Counted from the stretch's first letter, positions 36,965 through 46,557 are shown. The stretch is 64,000 bases of DNA from Photobacterium angustum (GCF_003026365.1 NZ_PYOM01000010.1:1-64000); one strand, 5' to 3'. Numbers and translations are program-made. The notes: generated by a model from the letters alone, not told the origin.

Positions 36965-38231
36965 TTTGTAATGCCTCTAATGGCGTAATACTTGCCGCTT
37001 TATTGGCAGGAAACCAAGCTGCAAGAATACCAACCAGAATTAATGCAGAAATTACGATTAACATAACGGACGGTGACAACTCAGGCTTAGGGCTGCCTAA
37101 GCTAGTATAAAAACCCGAATCTGAAATAGGGATTGCGTCAATGATGCTGACAAGCCCTAGCGTCATTAGTAATCCGATAAAACCCCCCATAGCCATCGTC
37201 ATCATAGCCTGCACAATATAATGCAAACGAATGTGGCTAGGTGTTGCTCCTACTGCCATCCGAACCCCAATATCACGTGTTGCACGTTTTACACTGGCGT
37301 ACATGACATTTGCGATACCTATCCCCGCAACACCTAATGTTACAAAGCCAATAATTCCTAAGAAACTTTGTAGCCCTAGTAAAAATGAACGCATGGTTTC
37401 TTGCTGTAGCAGCATGTCATCCGTTTGAATTAACTGTTCATCAGAAATATCAGCGTTGTATTTTCGCGCTATTACTTGCCGTATAGTTTTGGCCAATTGT
37501 TCACGGTTGGCGGTAGGTTGAGGTTCTACATTAATGCCTTGGATTGGAGCATTGGGATAAAAGCGTTGCCATGTCGCCAGTGGAATCAATGTACTGTATT
37601 CAGATGGAGAGCCCGACTCAATGTTACGATCATCTTCTAGTACACCAATGACGGTGAAATCTTCATCACCAATTTTAAATTGTTTACCTACAGGATCACT
37701 GTCGAGTTTGACGTCTTTATCCCAGCTAAACGCCGCTTTGTTAAATAACAGTGCTGCTGTTGTTTTCCCTAAAATAGCGACTTTTCGCTGTTCTTTTGTA
37801 TCAAGAGGGTTAAACCAGCGGCTACCTGCCGTTAATGTTAAATCATTGAGCTTTTTATAATTGTCCTCTACCGCAAAAGGGAACATAAATGCTTGGCGAT
37901 CTTTATAATGCGGATTTTCTACCCATGTTGCTGTTGCTGATACCATTTTTACTGTAGGTAGTGCTTGAATAATCTTTTGATCTTCAATAGTTAAATCAAG
38001 TGATTTACCTTTGTAAAAATTACCATAATTTATGGATGCGACACCGCTAGAAACATAAATTAGATTGCCATTTCCACTGGTCGAACTGCGAATTAACCCT
38101 TGGCGTAAACCCTCACCAGACGCGAGCATGGTACTGATACAAACTGTCGACCAAACAATAGCAAGAATAGTAAGACTTAGGCGAAGCTTTTCTGCTGCCA
38201 TTTCATGAAAAATTTGTTTAACAGGAAACAT
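36957..38231 (-). CDS. MacB/FtsX-type ABC permease (second of two)
   Basis: 424 aa. One N-terminal helix (LRLSLTILAIVWSTVCISTMLASGEGLRQG), a ~220-residue periplasmic MacB-PCD domain, and three C-terminal helices of the FtsX domain (FLGIIGFVTLGVAGIGIANVMYASVKRATRDIGVRMAVGATPSHI; final ILVGILAAWFPANKAASITPLEAL). It is tightly packed between the other permease (2-bp gap) and the ATPase. Probably it forms a heterodimer with the neighbouring permease. Confidence 0.92.
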   Translation of the reverse strand: MFPVKQIFHEMAAEKLRLSLTILAIVWSTVCISTMLASGEGLRQGLIRSSTSGNGNLIYVSSGVASINYGNFYKGKSLDLTIEDQKIIQALPTVKMVSATATWVENPHYKDRQAFMFPFAVEDNYKKLNDLTLTAGSRWFNPLDTKEQRKVAILGKTTAALLFNKAAFSWDKDVKLDSDPVGKQFKIGDEDFTVIGVLEDDRNIESGSPSEYSTLIPLATWQRFYPNAPIQGINVEPQPTANREQLAKTIRQVIARKYNADISDEQLIQTDDMLLQQETMRSFLLGLQSFLGIIGFVTLGVAGIGIANVMYASVKRATRDIGVRMAVGATPSHIRLHYIVQAMMTMAMGGFIGLLMTLGLVSIIDAIPISDSGFYTSLGSPKPELSPSVMLIVISALILVGILAAWFPANKAASITPLEALQSE

Positions 38232-38233
38232 TT

Positions 38234-39448
38234 CTAAGCCCTCGCACTTAATGCAATCACGGGTGTTAAATGTGCAGCCCTACGTGCTGGGAAAAACGCT
38301 GCTAATAAAGCGAGTACTGCTGTGATCATAAGAGTAAACACGATAGACGTTGACGTCATAACAGGATGACCTAGCCAATCGGGTAATGAGAGAAGGTTTA
38401 AGAATTGAATGATGATGGTAGATACGATGATACCGCAGAGGGCTCCCACCGTGACCAATACCGCACCTTCGACCATAAACTGCATCAAAATATGAGTAGG
38501 GGTAGCACCAATGGCAAGTCTTACGCCTATTTCGCGGGTTCTTTCTGCTACAGATAAAAACATGATATTAGCAACACCTAATGCACCTACCGCGAGTGTC
38601 ATTGCACCGCTAGCACCTAGAAATAGCTGGATACCACGTAATAGGCTGGTATAGAAATCAGCAAAGCGGCTGAAATCGGGCATTTGTACGGCTTGCTTAT
38701 CTTTAGGATCAAATTGGTATTTTTTCGCGAAAAAGTTTTGCATTGCTGCCCGTAATGCAACGCTTGAAATACCTTTAGCAGGTTGCACTAAAAGATCGGA
38801 AGGGTTACTTAGCCATAAGTCATTAAATGTTGTAGTTGGAATTAACGCAGCACGTTTAATTCTAGTAAGCCCACTACTTTCTGTTTTTTTTGAAATACCG
38901 ATCACTTGAAACGGAATACCATTGATGTTGATCTTGTCGTTCAAGCGAATATTTCCGCGTTTAGCTAAACGCCAACCAATAATAGCAACACGGGTATGGT
39001 TCGCTAAATCACTCGGTGATATTTTACGAGAGCCTAGCTCTAAACGCGTGTTATTAAGTGCCAGAAAGTGGTTATCAATACCAAAGACATTGCCTTTTAA
39101 TTGAGTACCGTCAATATCTGTGACTTGTGCTTTGGCATTCGAATATAAAATAGATACGTGCTTTATTTGATGGACGTCAGACAGTGCACTGAGTTGACTT
39201 TCTGTCGCTGTAATTTTTCTTCTTGAAGGGTATCCCTGCCACGGTTTGCTCGTTTGTGCAAAAGAGACTTTCTGTGTATCGCTCATCAGCATAGAGAAGG
39301 ATTTTAAATGTTCACGATAAAATCCTTCACCTAATGCTACTAAGACTAAAACTGAAACAATACCCCAGACTATCGCAATAATGGCCAATGCACTTCTTAA
39401 CCTATGGGTAAGCAGTGTTTGAACTGTTTGATTTAGCAATGTGATCAT
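38234..39448 (-). CDS. MacB/FtsX-type ABC permease (first of two)
   Basis: 404 aa with the same plan: an N-terminal helix (LRSALAIIAIVWGIVSVLVLVALGEGFYREHL), a periplasmic domain, and a C-terminal FtsX core (GASGAMTLAVGALGVANIMFLSVAERTREIGVRLAIGATPTHI; final ALLAAFFPARRAAHLTPVIALS). It overlaps the outer-membrane factor gene by 4 bp (ATGA type), indicating translational coupling. Confidence 0.92.
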   Translation of the reverse strand: MITLLNQTVQTLLTHRLRSALAIIAIVWGIVSVLVLVALGEGFYREHLKSFSMLMSDTQKVSFAQTSKPWQGYPSRRKITATESQLSALSDVHQIKHVSILYSNAKAQVTDIDGTQLKGNVFGIDNHFLALNNTRLELGSRKISPSDLANHTRVAIIGWRLAKRGNIRLNDKININGIPFQVIGISKKTESSGLTRIKRAALIPTTTFNDLWLSNPSDLLVQPAKGISSVALRAAMQNFFAKKYQFDPKDKQAVQMPDFSRFADFYTSLLRGIQLFLGASGAMTLAVGALGVANIMFLSVAERTREIGVRLAIGATPTHILMQFMVEGAVLVTVGALCGIIVSTIIIQFLNLLSLPDWLGHPVMTSTSIVFTLMITAVLALLAAFFPARRAAHLTPVIALSARA

Positions 39449-40719
39449 GGCGTTAATGCCTGAGAAATCTGGGTAATTGTTTGGTCATTGAGTTGACCTG
39501 TAAGCTTCAGTAATTCAATTCGGTTTAACCAGTATTGATAGAGAAGTTGCTGCAAGTCTTCTTTACTTTGATACACCGTATCTTGGACGTTGATAACGTC
39601 TAATGCTGTAGTACCATCAGCCCCAGAGTTAAATAAAACTTCTTTGGTTTTCAGCGCTTTTTCATCCGACTTAACTTTTTCCGCACCCATTTCAACGCGC
39701 TTCCAATCCAGAGCAAGTTGGTTAAAGCGCGTCTTTACATTATTTTCGAGATTAAGTTCGACTTTTCTTAATTGCTGTTTAGCAATTTGTAATTCGAGTT
39801 TAGATTGTGAAACTTTGGTTTTAATAGTGCCGTTAAGGTCAATTGGAACAGAAACACCAAGGCTTGCATTAATTCCTTTGCTATTATTGTTAAAGTTATT
39901 ACTGTAACCAACGGATCCGTTAACGGTAGGGTAGTATCCCGCTTGTGCTTTATCTATCCCGAGTTGCTGACGTTTTACATTTTGTTTCGCAATCAATAAT
40001 TCAGGGCTATTATCTTTAGCTTTTTTTAACCATGCTTTTTCATCATTGACTGCCAGTGCAGGTTGGTGAAGGTTTTGGCTGTCGATTTCATTGACACGAT
40101 CAGGTGTTTGGTTGATCACGATAGCGAGATCGGACTGTTTTTCAGCTAGATCAGATTGGCGTTGCAAAACTGTTGTTTCAGTGCCGATGACATGCGCTTT
40201 AGCATCGTCAATCCCAGTTGACATGATCAAACCGGCTTTGTAACGCTGTTCTGTTAGTGAAAGTAGTTGTTGGCTATCTTTACGTTGTTGCTCTGCAATG
40301 ATAAGCGAACGTTGAGCTTGTGCTAAAGCGAAATAAGCTTGGATAAGCTCTTCTGCCAGAGTGTTTTTCTGTTGTGTAATAGCGATTTTTGCAATAACCA
40401 CATCTACTTGTGATTGATCCAATGCAGCCCAGTTTTGGCTATCCCAAATCGATTGACTCAGTGAAATATTATAACCATTACTGTTGCCGCCATCTTTAGT
40501 CCAACTTGTACTAGCACCTCCTTGAAGGCTAGGGAGTAGTGCACTCTTACTTAGTGATACACCGTATTTACTCTGACTTTCTTCAAGCTGTTTAATGCGG
40601 TAATCAGGACTTGTTTTCTTTGCCGCGGCCCATGCTTGATCAATTGTTAATGCGAAGCTTTGAGTGCATACCAAACCCAGTGAAAGACTCAAAAGTGTGT
40701 TACGCCATATAGCTGTCAT
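39445..40719 (-). CDS. TolC-like outer-membrane efflux protein
   Basis: 424 aa with a signal peptide (LLSLSLGLVCTQSFA-LTIDQAW) and two internally repeated OEP domains rich in long heptad-like helices (YRIKQLEESQSKYGVSLSKSALLPSLQGGAS; AKQNVKRQQLGIDKAQAGYYPTVNGSVGYSNN). This is the outer-membrane channel of a tripartite exporter. Its stop overlaps the next gene's start, and its own start overlaps the adaptor stop by 1 bp. Confidence 0.92.
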   Translation of the reverse strand: MTAIWRNTLLSLSLGLVCTQSFALTIDQAWAAAKKTSPDYRIKQLEESQSKYGVSLSKSALLPSLQGGASTSWTKDGGNSNGYNISLSQSIWDSQNWAALDQSQVDVVIAKIAITQQKNTLAEELIQAYFALAQAQRSLIIAEQQRKDSQQLLSLTEQRYKAGLIMSTGIDDAKAHVIGTETTVLQRQSDLAEKQSDLAIVINQTPDRVNEIDSQNLHQPALAVNDEKAWLKKAKDNSPELLIAKQNVKRQQLGIDKAQAGYYPTVNGSVGYSNNFNNNSKGINASLGVSVPIDLNGTIKTKVSQSKLELQIAKQQLRKVELNLENNVKTRFNQLALDWKRVEMGAEKVKSDEKALKTKEVLFNSGADGTTALDVINVQDTVYQSKEDLQQLLYQYWLNRIELLKLTGQLNDQTITQISQALTP

Positions 40720-41858
40720 TACAAGCCCTCGACCATGCTAGCATCGATGATGCTTTGTTTTGGTTCAATACCTGATAAGACTTCGACATTTATACCGTCT
40801 GATAAGCCTAGCTTCACGGGAACCTCTTTATAGCCTTTCGTTGAGTCATCGGCGATAAGCACAAAAGGATCATTACCTTTAAAATACAGTGCACGCTCAG
40901 GTACCGTCATTACGTCTGTCGCTTTTTTCAATGTGATATGTGCCGTAGCAGTAAAGCCTGAGCGTAAAGTAATATCTTTAGGAAACTGAATGTCACTGAC
41001 TTTAACTGCAAAACCATTGTCAAAGCTCTGCGTTTGTTGGTTATTATTACTACTATTATTTTCTTTGTTTAGTTTTTCTGATTGCACTGCAACTTTAGTG
41101 AGTTTTCCTGCAATTTTTAGATCAGGATAAGGCGCAAGGGTTAAATTAACAGGCATTCCCTCCGTCAGTTGGGCTGCATCATGTTCACTCACTGAACCTT
41201 TAAAGATGATATTTTTCATATCAGCCATGGTCATAATTTCTGTTGCTGCTTGGTTTGATTCCGTTGAAGTGATCGGTTCACCGACATCGACTTTGACATC
41301 TAATACCGTACCGTTAATCGGTGCATAAATAATAGAAGTGAGCTTGGTGGAGCCAGCATCTGATTCGCCTTTACTCATTAGATCAGATTCTTGTTGTTTT
41401 TGTTTTAACTCAGCGGTTTTCGATTTCACAGCGGCTTGTGCTTGAATATAGGCATCGAAATTAGCTGGAATAATTTTTTGTGCCGCTAAACGTTTTAAAT
41501 TCGCCAATTTTATTTTGGCTGATTCTAAATCGGCTTTGCTTTTTAATAAGTCAGCATTAACACGTGTGAGATCTTGTGGAGTAGGGTTTGGACGAAGCTT
41601 TATAACGGGAGAGCCCGCCTCTACTTTATCGCCTAAATTGACATAAATTTTATCTACTATCCCTTCTATTTGAGATTTAATCTTTACCGCTTGAGCCGGC
41701 ATGATTTGTCCTACCGCAATGGCTTGTTTCTCAATAGTTGCATTTTTAGCAGTTAGCATGGTGAAATGGTGTTCATCAGAAGAGGGAGCTTTAACTGCAT
41801 AAATACCTAAGGCAGCAATAGCACTTAGGGTTGCAACGACAATCCAGCGTTTTTTCAT
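40719..41858 (-). CDS. Periplasmic adaptor (HlyD/MacA-like membrane fusion protein)
   Basis: 379 aa. An N-terminal membrane anchor (RWIVVATLSAIAALGIYAV), a lipoyl half-motif (AVGQIMPAQAVKIKSQIEGIVDKIYVNLGDKVEAGSPVIKL), a ~90-residue helical hairpin, the second lipoyl half (IYAPINGTVLDVKVDVGEPIT), and beta-barrel and proximal domains. It is the first gene of the operon and bridges the inner-membrane ABC permeases and the TolC-like channel. Together the five genes form a MacAB-TolC-like exporter whose substrate (peptide, macrolide or siderophore) cannot be told. The ribosome site is weak. Confidence 0.93.
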   Translation of the reverse strand: MKKRWIVVATLSAIAALGIYAVKAPSSDEHHFTMLTAKNATIEKQAIAVGQIMPAQAVKIKSQIEGIVDKIYVNLGDKVEAGSPVIKLRPNPTPQDLTRVNADLLKSKADLESAKIKLANLKRLAAQKIIPANFDAYIQAQAAVKSKTAELKQKQQESDLMSKGESDAGSTKLTSIIYAPINGTVLDVKVDVGEPITSTESNQAATEIMTMADMKNIIFKGSVSEHDAAQLTEGMPVNLTLAPYPDLKIAGKLTKVAVQSEKLNKENNSSNNNQQTQSFDNGFAVKVSDIQFPKDITLRSGFTATAHITLKKATDVMTVPERALYFKGNDPFVLIADDSTKGYKEVPVKLGLSDGINVEVLSGIEPKQSIIDASMVEGL

Positions 41859-42434
41859 AGTAATACTCTAACGGTGTAAATCGAAAAAAGGAGTCTAAAT
41901 ATGACAACGATAATCAGTAGAGTTCACAATTTAAATGAATAAAATTTAAATACATATAAATTAAAAGTGTTATTTAACTGTCAAGTTATTTTTAGAACAA
42001 TAAAAAGGAAATACTTATTAAGAAGTAAAGTAAACATTGGCATTTTCTATAGGAGCAATATGAATAAATAAGCGTTACCCTTCCTATCAAGTGGTTATAT
42101 TTTGCCTAGTTCTATATTTATTTTACGGGAGGGTTTATGCCTTTCAAACTAATGAGTGAATATTTCTGAGGGAAGTCACTTTAACATTTAAAAATTGAAA
42201 CTACTTTAAATGACATCAAAAACCATACCTTCCTTCTTTCTTTTTAATAATTAATAGATTAAATGACCAATACTTGCTTAATTGTCGGAATAATCACTCT
42301 TCTTTCTTATGTATTAGATTTGAATTTTGGAATTTATGTTTTTTCTGGCTTATTTGATTGAAATTAAACGTTTTAGCAATATATTATAACATTAATTAAC
42401 GACTTATTAACACGAATAGGGATAAGGATGTTTA
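41859..42434. other. Divergent intergenic region, efflux operon / dioxygenase operon
   Basis: About 575 bp of AT-rich DNA holding the two divergent promoters. I see no coding frame, no recognisable operator and no strong hairpin. The length leaves room for upstream regulation of either operon. Confidence 0.45.
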
Positions 42435-43073
42435 ATGAAGATAGAAAATAAATTCTTAATCGAAGCTTTCCAAGTACCGTCAAAGGTAGCAGCGAGGGTT
42501 GCCCCATTCTTTGACCAACTACCCCCTGATAAGTACATCAACAGCGATCATCGATTTCGTGCTTACGCGCGTTTTCAGTCTGAAAATGGAAACATCATTA
42601 AACTGCCTCATTCAAAATTTAAACAGTCATCTCAAGTTAATCGGGTGCTCGGTGACGTTGAACGTGACTTTTCTGATATGTCACAAGACATGGTAAATAC
42701 CGTTGAATTCCAGCATCTTCTGAAATCATTTATGGAAAGTACTGGGGCTATAGATGATCACTCAGTTGTGGATGTTCACCAAATTCGTGTTACTTGCGAC
42801 CATGATGCTGCAAGTGCACCTGCGCCAGAAGGAATACATCAAGATGGCTTCCGATATGTTGGTATTTTCTGTGTTCAAAGAAAAAATATCTCAGGTGGAT
42901 ATACGCAAATCTTTGCTTCTCCAGTAGAGCAGCATCCACATATGAATACAGTGCTTGAAGAAAATCAATTCGTAATACTCAATGACGAACGCTTTTATCA
43001 TTACATATCTGAAACATTATCCAATATTGAAGGGCAAAAAGGAGTAAGAGATGTCTTCGTCTTTACCGCTTAG
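42435..43073 (+). CDS. 2-oxoglutarate/Fe(II) dioxygenase (BsmA/IDO family)
   Basis: 212 aa with the PF10014-type 2OG-Fe dioxygenase core. Iron ligands: His135 and Asp137 in EGIHQDGFRYV, His189 in ERFYHYIS; the 2OG-binding Arg is Arg205 (GVRDVFVFT). Family members include L-isoleucine 4-hydroxylase (IDO) and BsmA. A free aliphatic amino acid is therefore a plausible substrate (inference). It overlaps the next gene by 23 bp and is clearly translated with it. Confidence 0.85.
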   Translation: MKIENKFLIEAFQVPSKVAARVAPFFDQLPPDKYINSDHRFRAYARFQSENGNIIKLPHSKFKQSSQVNRVLGDVERDFSDMSQDMVNTVEFQHLLKSFMESTGAIDDHSVVDVHQIRVTCDHDAASAPAPEGIHQDGFRYVGIFCVQRKNISGGYTQIFASPVEQHPHMNTVLEENQFVILNDERFYHYISETLSNIEGQKGVRDVFVFTA

Positions 43074-44289
43074 TCAACATGTAGATCAGTTACGTAAACA
43101 ATTTCCAGCGTTAAATTGTCAGGTTGATGGTTGTCAAGCTATCTATTTTGATGGCCCCGGAGGCGCACAGCAACCGCTTAGTGTGATAGAGAGTTATGGT
43201 AATTATCTTAAGCAAGGTAATACTAACCTTGGTGGCCATTTTTCTGTCAGTCGTAAAACGGTAGAGCTTGTTGATACTTGTCGTGAGAAAGCGGCAGCAC
43301 TTTTCGGTGCAGAAAAAAAAGAAGAAATTATATTTGGGGCCAACATGACCTCGATGACTTTCCATTTTAGCCGTGCGATAAGTAACGATTGGAAAGAGGG
43401 CGATGAGATCATACTGAGTACAGCAGATCATGGTTCAAATCGCTCATCATGGGCTATGGCAGCTCAAGATAAAGGAGTAAAAGTTCATTATATTCCTATC
43501 TTGGATAACACTTGCCAACTTGACCTTGAAGCGTTTGAAGGCTTACTTAATGATAAAACCCGACTTGTTGCTGTGACTGCAGCGAGTAATCTATCGGGTA
43601 CGTTAGTCGATATTGAAAAAATAACACGACTTGGTAAAGCCAATGGCAGCGTCGTTTATATTGATGCAGTGCATCTTTTGCCTCATAAAATCATCAATGT
43701 TACTTCTTTAGGCGCTGACTTTGTTGCAGGTTCTGCGTACAAGTTCTTCGGTCCTCACCTTGGTGTATTGTACGGCCGCCAACAGGCCTTAGAGTATTAC
43801 TCTCCTTATAAGGTAGAGCCAGCCCCTTCATACTCACCGAATTGCTGGGAAACAGGAACGTTAAATTTTGAGGCGTTATCGGCATTCTCTTCGACAATTG
43901 ATTACTTAGCGTCTCTAGGACACGGAAAGTGTTTACGAGAACAATTAGAGAGTGGTTATGAGAATATTGGCAATTACGAGAGTTTTCTCGCGAGCAAGTT
44001 CCTGACGCGCTTGAAAGACTACCCTGCAATTGAATTGTTCGGCGAGCCTAGTATTGATAACAGAACAGCAACGTTTGCACTGCGCTTTGGTGAATTGAAC
44101 CCAGCAGAGGTAGCTGCTCACTTAGGAGAGCAGGAGATTTACACCTGGAGTGGTCATCTTTACGCAGATATGTTGACAGATGCACTTAAAATAACAGAAA
44201 AGGGTGGGATCTTACGTGTCGGATTAATGCATTATAACACTGAAGAAGAAATCGAACGATTTTTCATTGCCCTTGATCAGATACTTTAA
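43051..44289 (+). CDS. PLP-dependent class V aminotransferase / cysteine desulfurase-like enzyme
   Basis: 412 aa. N-terminal QCxxIYFDGPGGAQQPL-like start typical of the cysteine desulfurase-like group, PLP-phosphate region ATADHGSNRSSW, IDAVHLLPH with Asp205 and His208, and Schiff-base Lys231 in GSAYKFFGPH. The C-terminus lacks an obvious mobile Cys loop, which argues against a true IscS/SufS. GGAGTAAGAG precedes the ATG inside the dioxygenase gene. With its partner it could hydroxylate and then deaminate or cleave an amino acid (inference). Confidence 0.85.
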   Translation: MSSSLPLSQHVDQLRKQFPALNCQVDGCQAIYFDGPGGAQQPLSVIESYGNYLKQGNTNLGGHFSVSRKTVELVDTCREKAAALFGAEKKEEIIFGANMTSMTFHFSRAISNDWKEGDEIILSTADHGSNRSSWAMAAQDKGVKVHYIPILDNTCQLDLEAFEGLLNDKTRLVAVTAASNLSGTLVDIEKITRLGKANGSVVYIDAVHLLPHKIINVTSLGADFVAGSAYKFFGPHLGVLYGRQQALEYYSPYKVEPAPSYSPNCWETGTLNFEALSAFSSTIDYLASLGHGKCLREQLESGYENIGNYESFLASKFLTRLKDYPAIELFGEPSIDNRTATFALRFGELNPAEVAAHLGEQEIYTWSGHLYADMLTDALKITEKGGILRVGLMHYNTEEEIERFFIALDQIL

Positions 44290-44687
44290 CGATTGAGTAA
44301 TCTTTAATAAGAGACCTTATTTTTCAATTGGTAATGTCTTCGTGTTGTTCATACTTGATTTGGCTACGATTCAATTTTCCGTAAACCAAATACGTTAAAA
44401 ATGGGGGTGATGAAACATTCCCATTTTTAATGTGTCACTGGCTTATTAATGCCATATATCACTATTTAAGTACTTCATTATTTTACTCGTTATCAAACAT
44501 GCGTAACGCTTATTTTTGCTAGCTGAACATAACACTCAGTCATAAAAACTACAGCTTGAAATGCTGTGCTTTCGAGTCTTTAAAGTGGCGCTATAGACCA
44601 CGGCTTGAAATGCACTCTTAATGCTAAGTGGCTACCCTACAATCGCCATGAAAGCAGAAATTTAACGTGAAAAGGTCCTGAGAAAAA
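44290..44687. other. Intergenic region upstream of the GAPDH gene with short hairpins
   Basis: About 400 bp. Between 44550 and 44620 there are two small hairpins: ACAGC-TTGAAAT-GCTGT, and GTGG-CGCTATAG-ACCAC. The word GCTTGAAATGC also appears twice. They may be regulator sites or leader structures for the GAPDH gene. No coding frame is seen. Confidence 0.45.
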
Positions 44688-46124
44688 ATGAGCCCTGAAA
44701 AGCACTTCCTAGAATGGCAAACTAGTCAAACTTATGCCGAATCCATTGCTCCAGTTTTAGGTCAGCTGTACCGTCAAAAAGGTGTTGAAGTTATACTCTT
44801 TGGCAAAACCTTAGTTAATGCGACAACAATCGATATTATCAAAGCTCACCGTGTTGCAAAGCGATATATTGGTTGTTCACTCACAGTTGAACAAACTCAA
44901 CCAATTATTCATCATCTTATTAATATGGATTTATCACCTTGTCGTATTGATGTCGGGCGCCTCGCACATACATTTTGGGATAGTAATGAAGATACACATG
45001 GGCTAGATGATTTCTTGCAAGCAGCACTGAAAGGTTCACTTGAAGATGATCCAATGACAGAACCTCGTGATGTGGTGCTGTATGGTTTTGGTCGTATAGG
45101 TCGTTTATTAACTCGATTATTAGTTGAAAAGAGTGGTCCCGGATATCCATTAAGATTACGTGCTATTGTGGTACGAGGTGGAAAAGAGGGTGACTTGGAA
45201 AAACGCGCAAGTTTACTACGCCGAGACTCTGTGCATGGCCAGTTTAATGGCAGTATTATTATCGATCATGAACGTAAAGCCATCATTGTGAACGGTAACT
45301 ATATTCAAGTGATCTATGCCAATAAACCGCAAGATGTAGATTATTCCACTTTCGGTATTAAGGATGCCTTAGTTGTTGATAATACTGGTGTGTGGCGCGA
45401 TACGGAAGGGCTTAGCCAACATCTTACCTGTAAAGGTACTAAAAAGGTGCTGTTGACTGCGCCAGGGAAAGGAGAAATAAAGAACGTTGTATTTGGTGTT
45501 AATGAAGATGTTATTGACCGTGAAGATACGATAATTTCTGCTGCAAGTTGCACGACTAATGCGATTACTCCTGTATTAAAGGCAGTACATGATAAGTTTG
45601 GTGTATTGTTTGGTCATATTGAAACAGTACATTCATTTACTAATGACCAAAATCTCATAGATAATTTCCATACCGGAGATCGCCGGGGTCGTGCAGCTTC
45701 ATTGAACATGGTACTGACATCAACAGGTGCAGCTAAAGCGGTGGCAAAAGCCATGCCTGAAATGGCAGGGAAACTCACAGGTAACGCGATTCGTGTGCCA
45801 ACTCCAAATGTATCAATGGCTGTAATGAATCTTCAATTAGAGCAGTGTACCGATAAAGAAGCGTTGAACGCTTATTTACGAGAAATAGCGCTCTCTTCAA
45901 GGTTGTCTGCACAAATTGATTTCACTGACTCGACAGAAGTGGTCTCGACAGATTTAGTTGGCTCGCGTTATCCGGGAGTGATTGATGGTGTTGCGACCAT
46001 CGTACAAGAGAATCGTGCCATTTTGTATATTTGGTATGACAATGAGTTTGGTTATAGCTGCCAAGTTGTTCATTGCATGGAGCAAATGATGGGAGTACGT
46101 TATAAAACGTATCCTTCCGTTTAA
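44688..46124 (+). CDS. Glyceraldehyde-3-phosphate dehydrogenase, long type with N-terminal extension
   Basis: 478 aa, about 145 longer than GapA. The extra N-terminal ~125 residues (KHFLEWQTSQTYAESIAPVLGQLYRQKGVEVILFGKTLVNATTIDIIKAH...) have no motif I know. The GAPDH fold begins at VVLYGFGRIGRLL (NAD-binding, residues ~129-140). Catalytic Cys288 lies in SAASCTTNAITP, followed by HSFTNDQNLIDNFHTGDRRGRAA and the C-terminal WYDNEFGYSCQV. Long GAPDHs of this kind occur beside normal GapA in many Vibrionaceae and are thought to act in gluconeogenesis or under special conditions; that role is inference. Confidence 0.92.
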   Translation: MSPEKHFLEWQTSQTYAESIAPVLGQLYRQKGVEVILFGKTLVNATTIDIIKAHRVAKRYIGCSLTVEQTQPIIHHLINMDLSPCRIDVGRLAHTFWDSNEDTHGLDDFLQAALKGSLEDDPMTEPRDVVLYGFGRIGRLLTRLLVEKSGPGYPLRLRAIVVRGGKEGDLEKRASLLRRDSVHGQFNGSIIIDHERKAIIVNGNYIQVIYANKPQDVDYSTFGIKDALVVDNTGVWRDTEGLSQHLTCKGTKKVLLTAPGKGEIKNVVFGVNEDVIDREDTIISAASCTTNAITPVLKAVHDKFGVLFGHIETVHSFTNDQNLIDNFHTGDRRGRAASLNMVLTSTGAAKAVAKAMPEMAGKLTGNAIRVPTPNVSMAVMNLQLEQCTDKEALNAYLREIALSSRLSAQIDFTDSTEVVSTDLVGSRYPGVIDGVATIVQENRAILYIWYDNEFGYSCQVVHCMEQMMGVRYKTYPSV

Positions 46125-46166
46125 TGAATAGTTTTCTTACACCGCTCTTAAAATAACAAAGATACC

Positions 46167-46200
46167 AGTGAAAATGTATGTGTTTCACTAGTCTGTTTTT
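46167..46200 (+). terminator. Terminator of the GAPDH gene
   Basis: AGTGAAA (46167-46173) and TTTCACT (46183-46189) form a stem, followed by AGTCTG and five T. Confidence 0.6.
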
Positions 46201-46321
46201 ATGAAGAGGATTGCCACTTAGTACTACTCAGCATAGTTCTGAGTGGCTTTATCTACTGTTAAGTTAAGCGAAAATTGATCTTTGTTACGGTGTGATAATA
46301 ATAAGGGAAAGGTTCATTTTC

Positions 46322-46423
46322 ATGAATCGTTATTCGATGCTGATTTTTCTATTTTTAGCCGCTTAATGTGGCGTTATCCTTACTTTTCTAATGCCTATCA
46401 GCCTAGATAAAGCAACCAACTAA
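46322..46423 (+). pseudogene. Possible broken micro-ORF for a small membrane peptide
   Basis: An AAAGG site precedes ATG and 14 codons (MNRYSMLIFLFLAA), then TAA. The same frame continues CGVILTFLMPISLDKATN to a second TAA. Ignoring the first stop gives a 33-residue hydrophobic peptide with a lipobox-like LAAxCG. It may be a decayed small protein, a genuine 14-aa peptide, or chance. Confidence 0.25.
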
Positions 46424-46557
46424 AACACTTTTGTCTTGAACATTCTCTAATGGCATTTCCTAAAAGAGAAGTGCCAATTTTGTAAGCGTGTTCGCAGCGT
46501 TTGAATTTTGTGCTGACTTGCTATTTAACTTATAAACTAAATTGGCATACCAACCAT

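Larger units (their letters stand above)
46125..46557. other. Intergenic region between GAPDH and the SIS-protein gene
   Basis: About 430 bp between converging genes. It holds the GAPDH terminator, a second weak hairpin near 46217-46240 (ACTCAG...CTGAGT) and a broken micro-ORF, listed separately. Otherwise nothing is recognised. Confidence 0.5.

Noticed and set aside
43111..43431. Minus-strand 106-codon frame opposite the PLP enzyme
   Set aside because: Antisense of a conserved enzyme frame with verified motifs; its composition is atypical.
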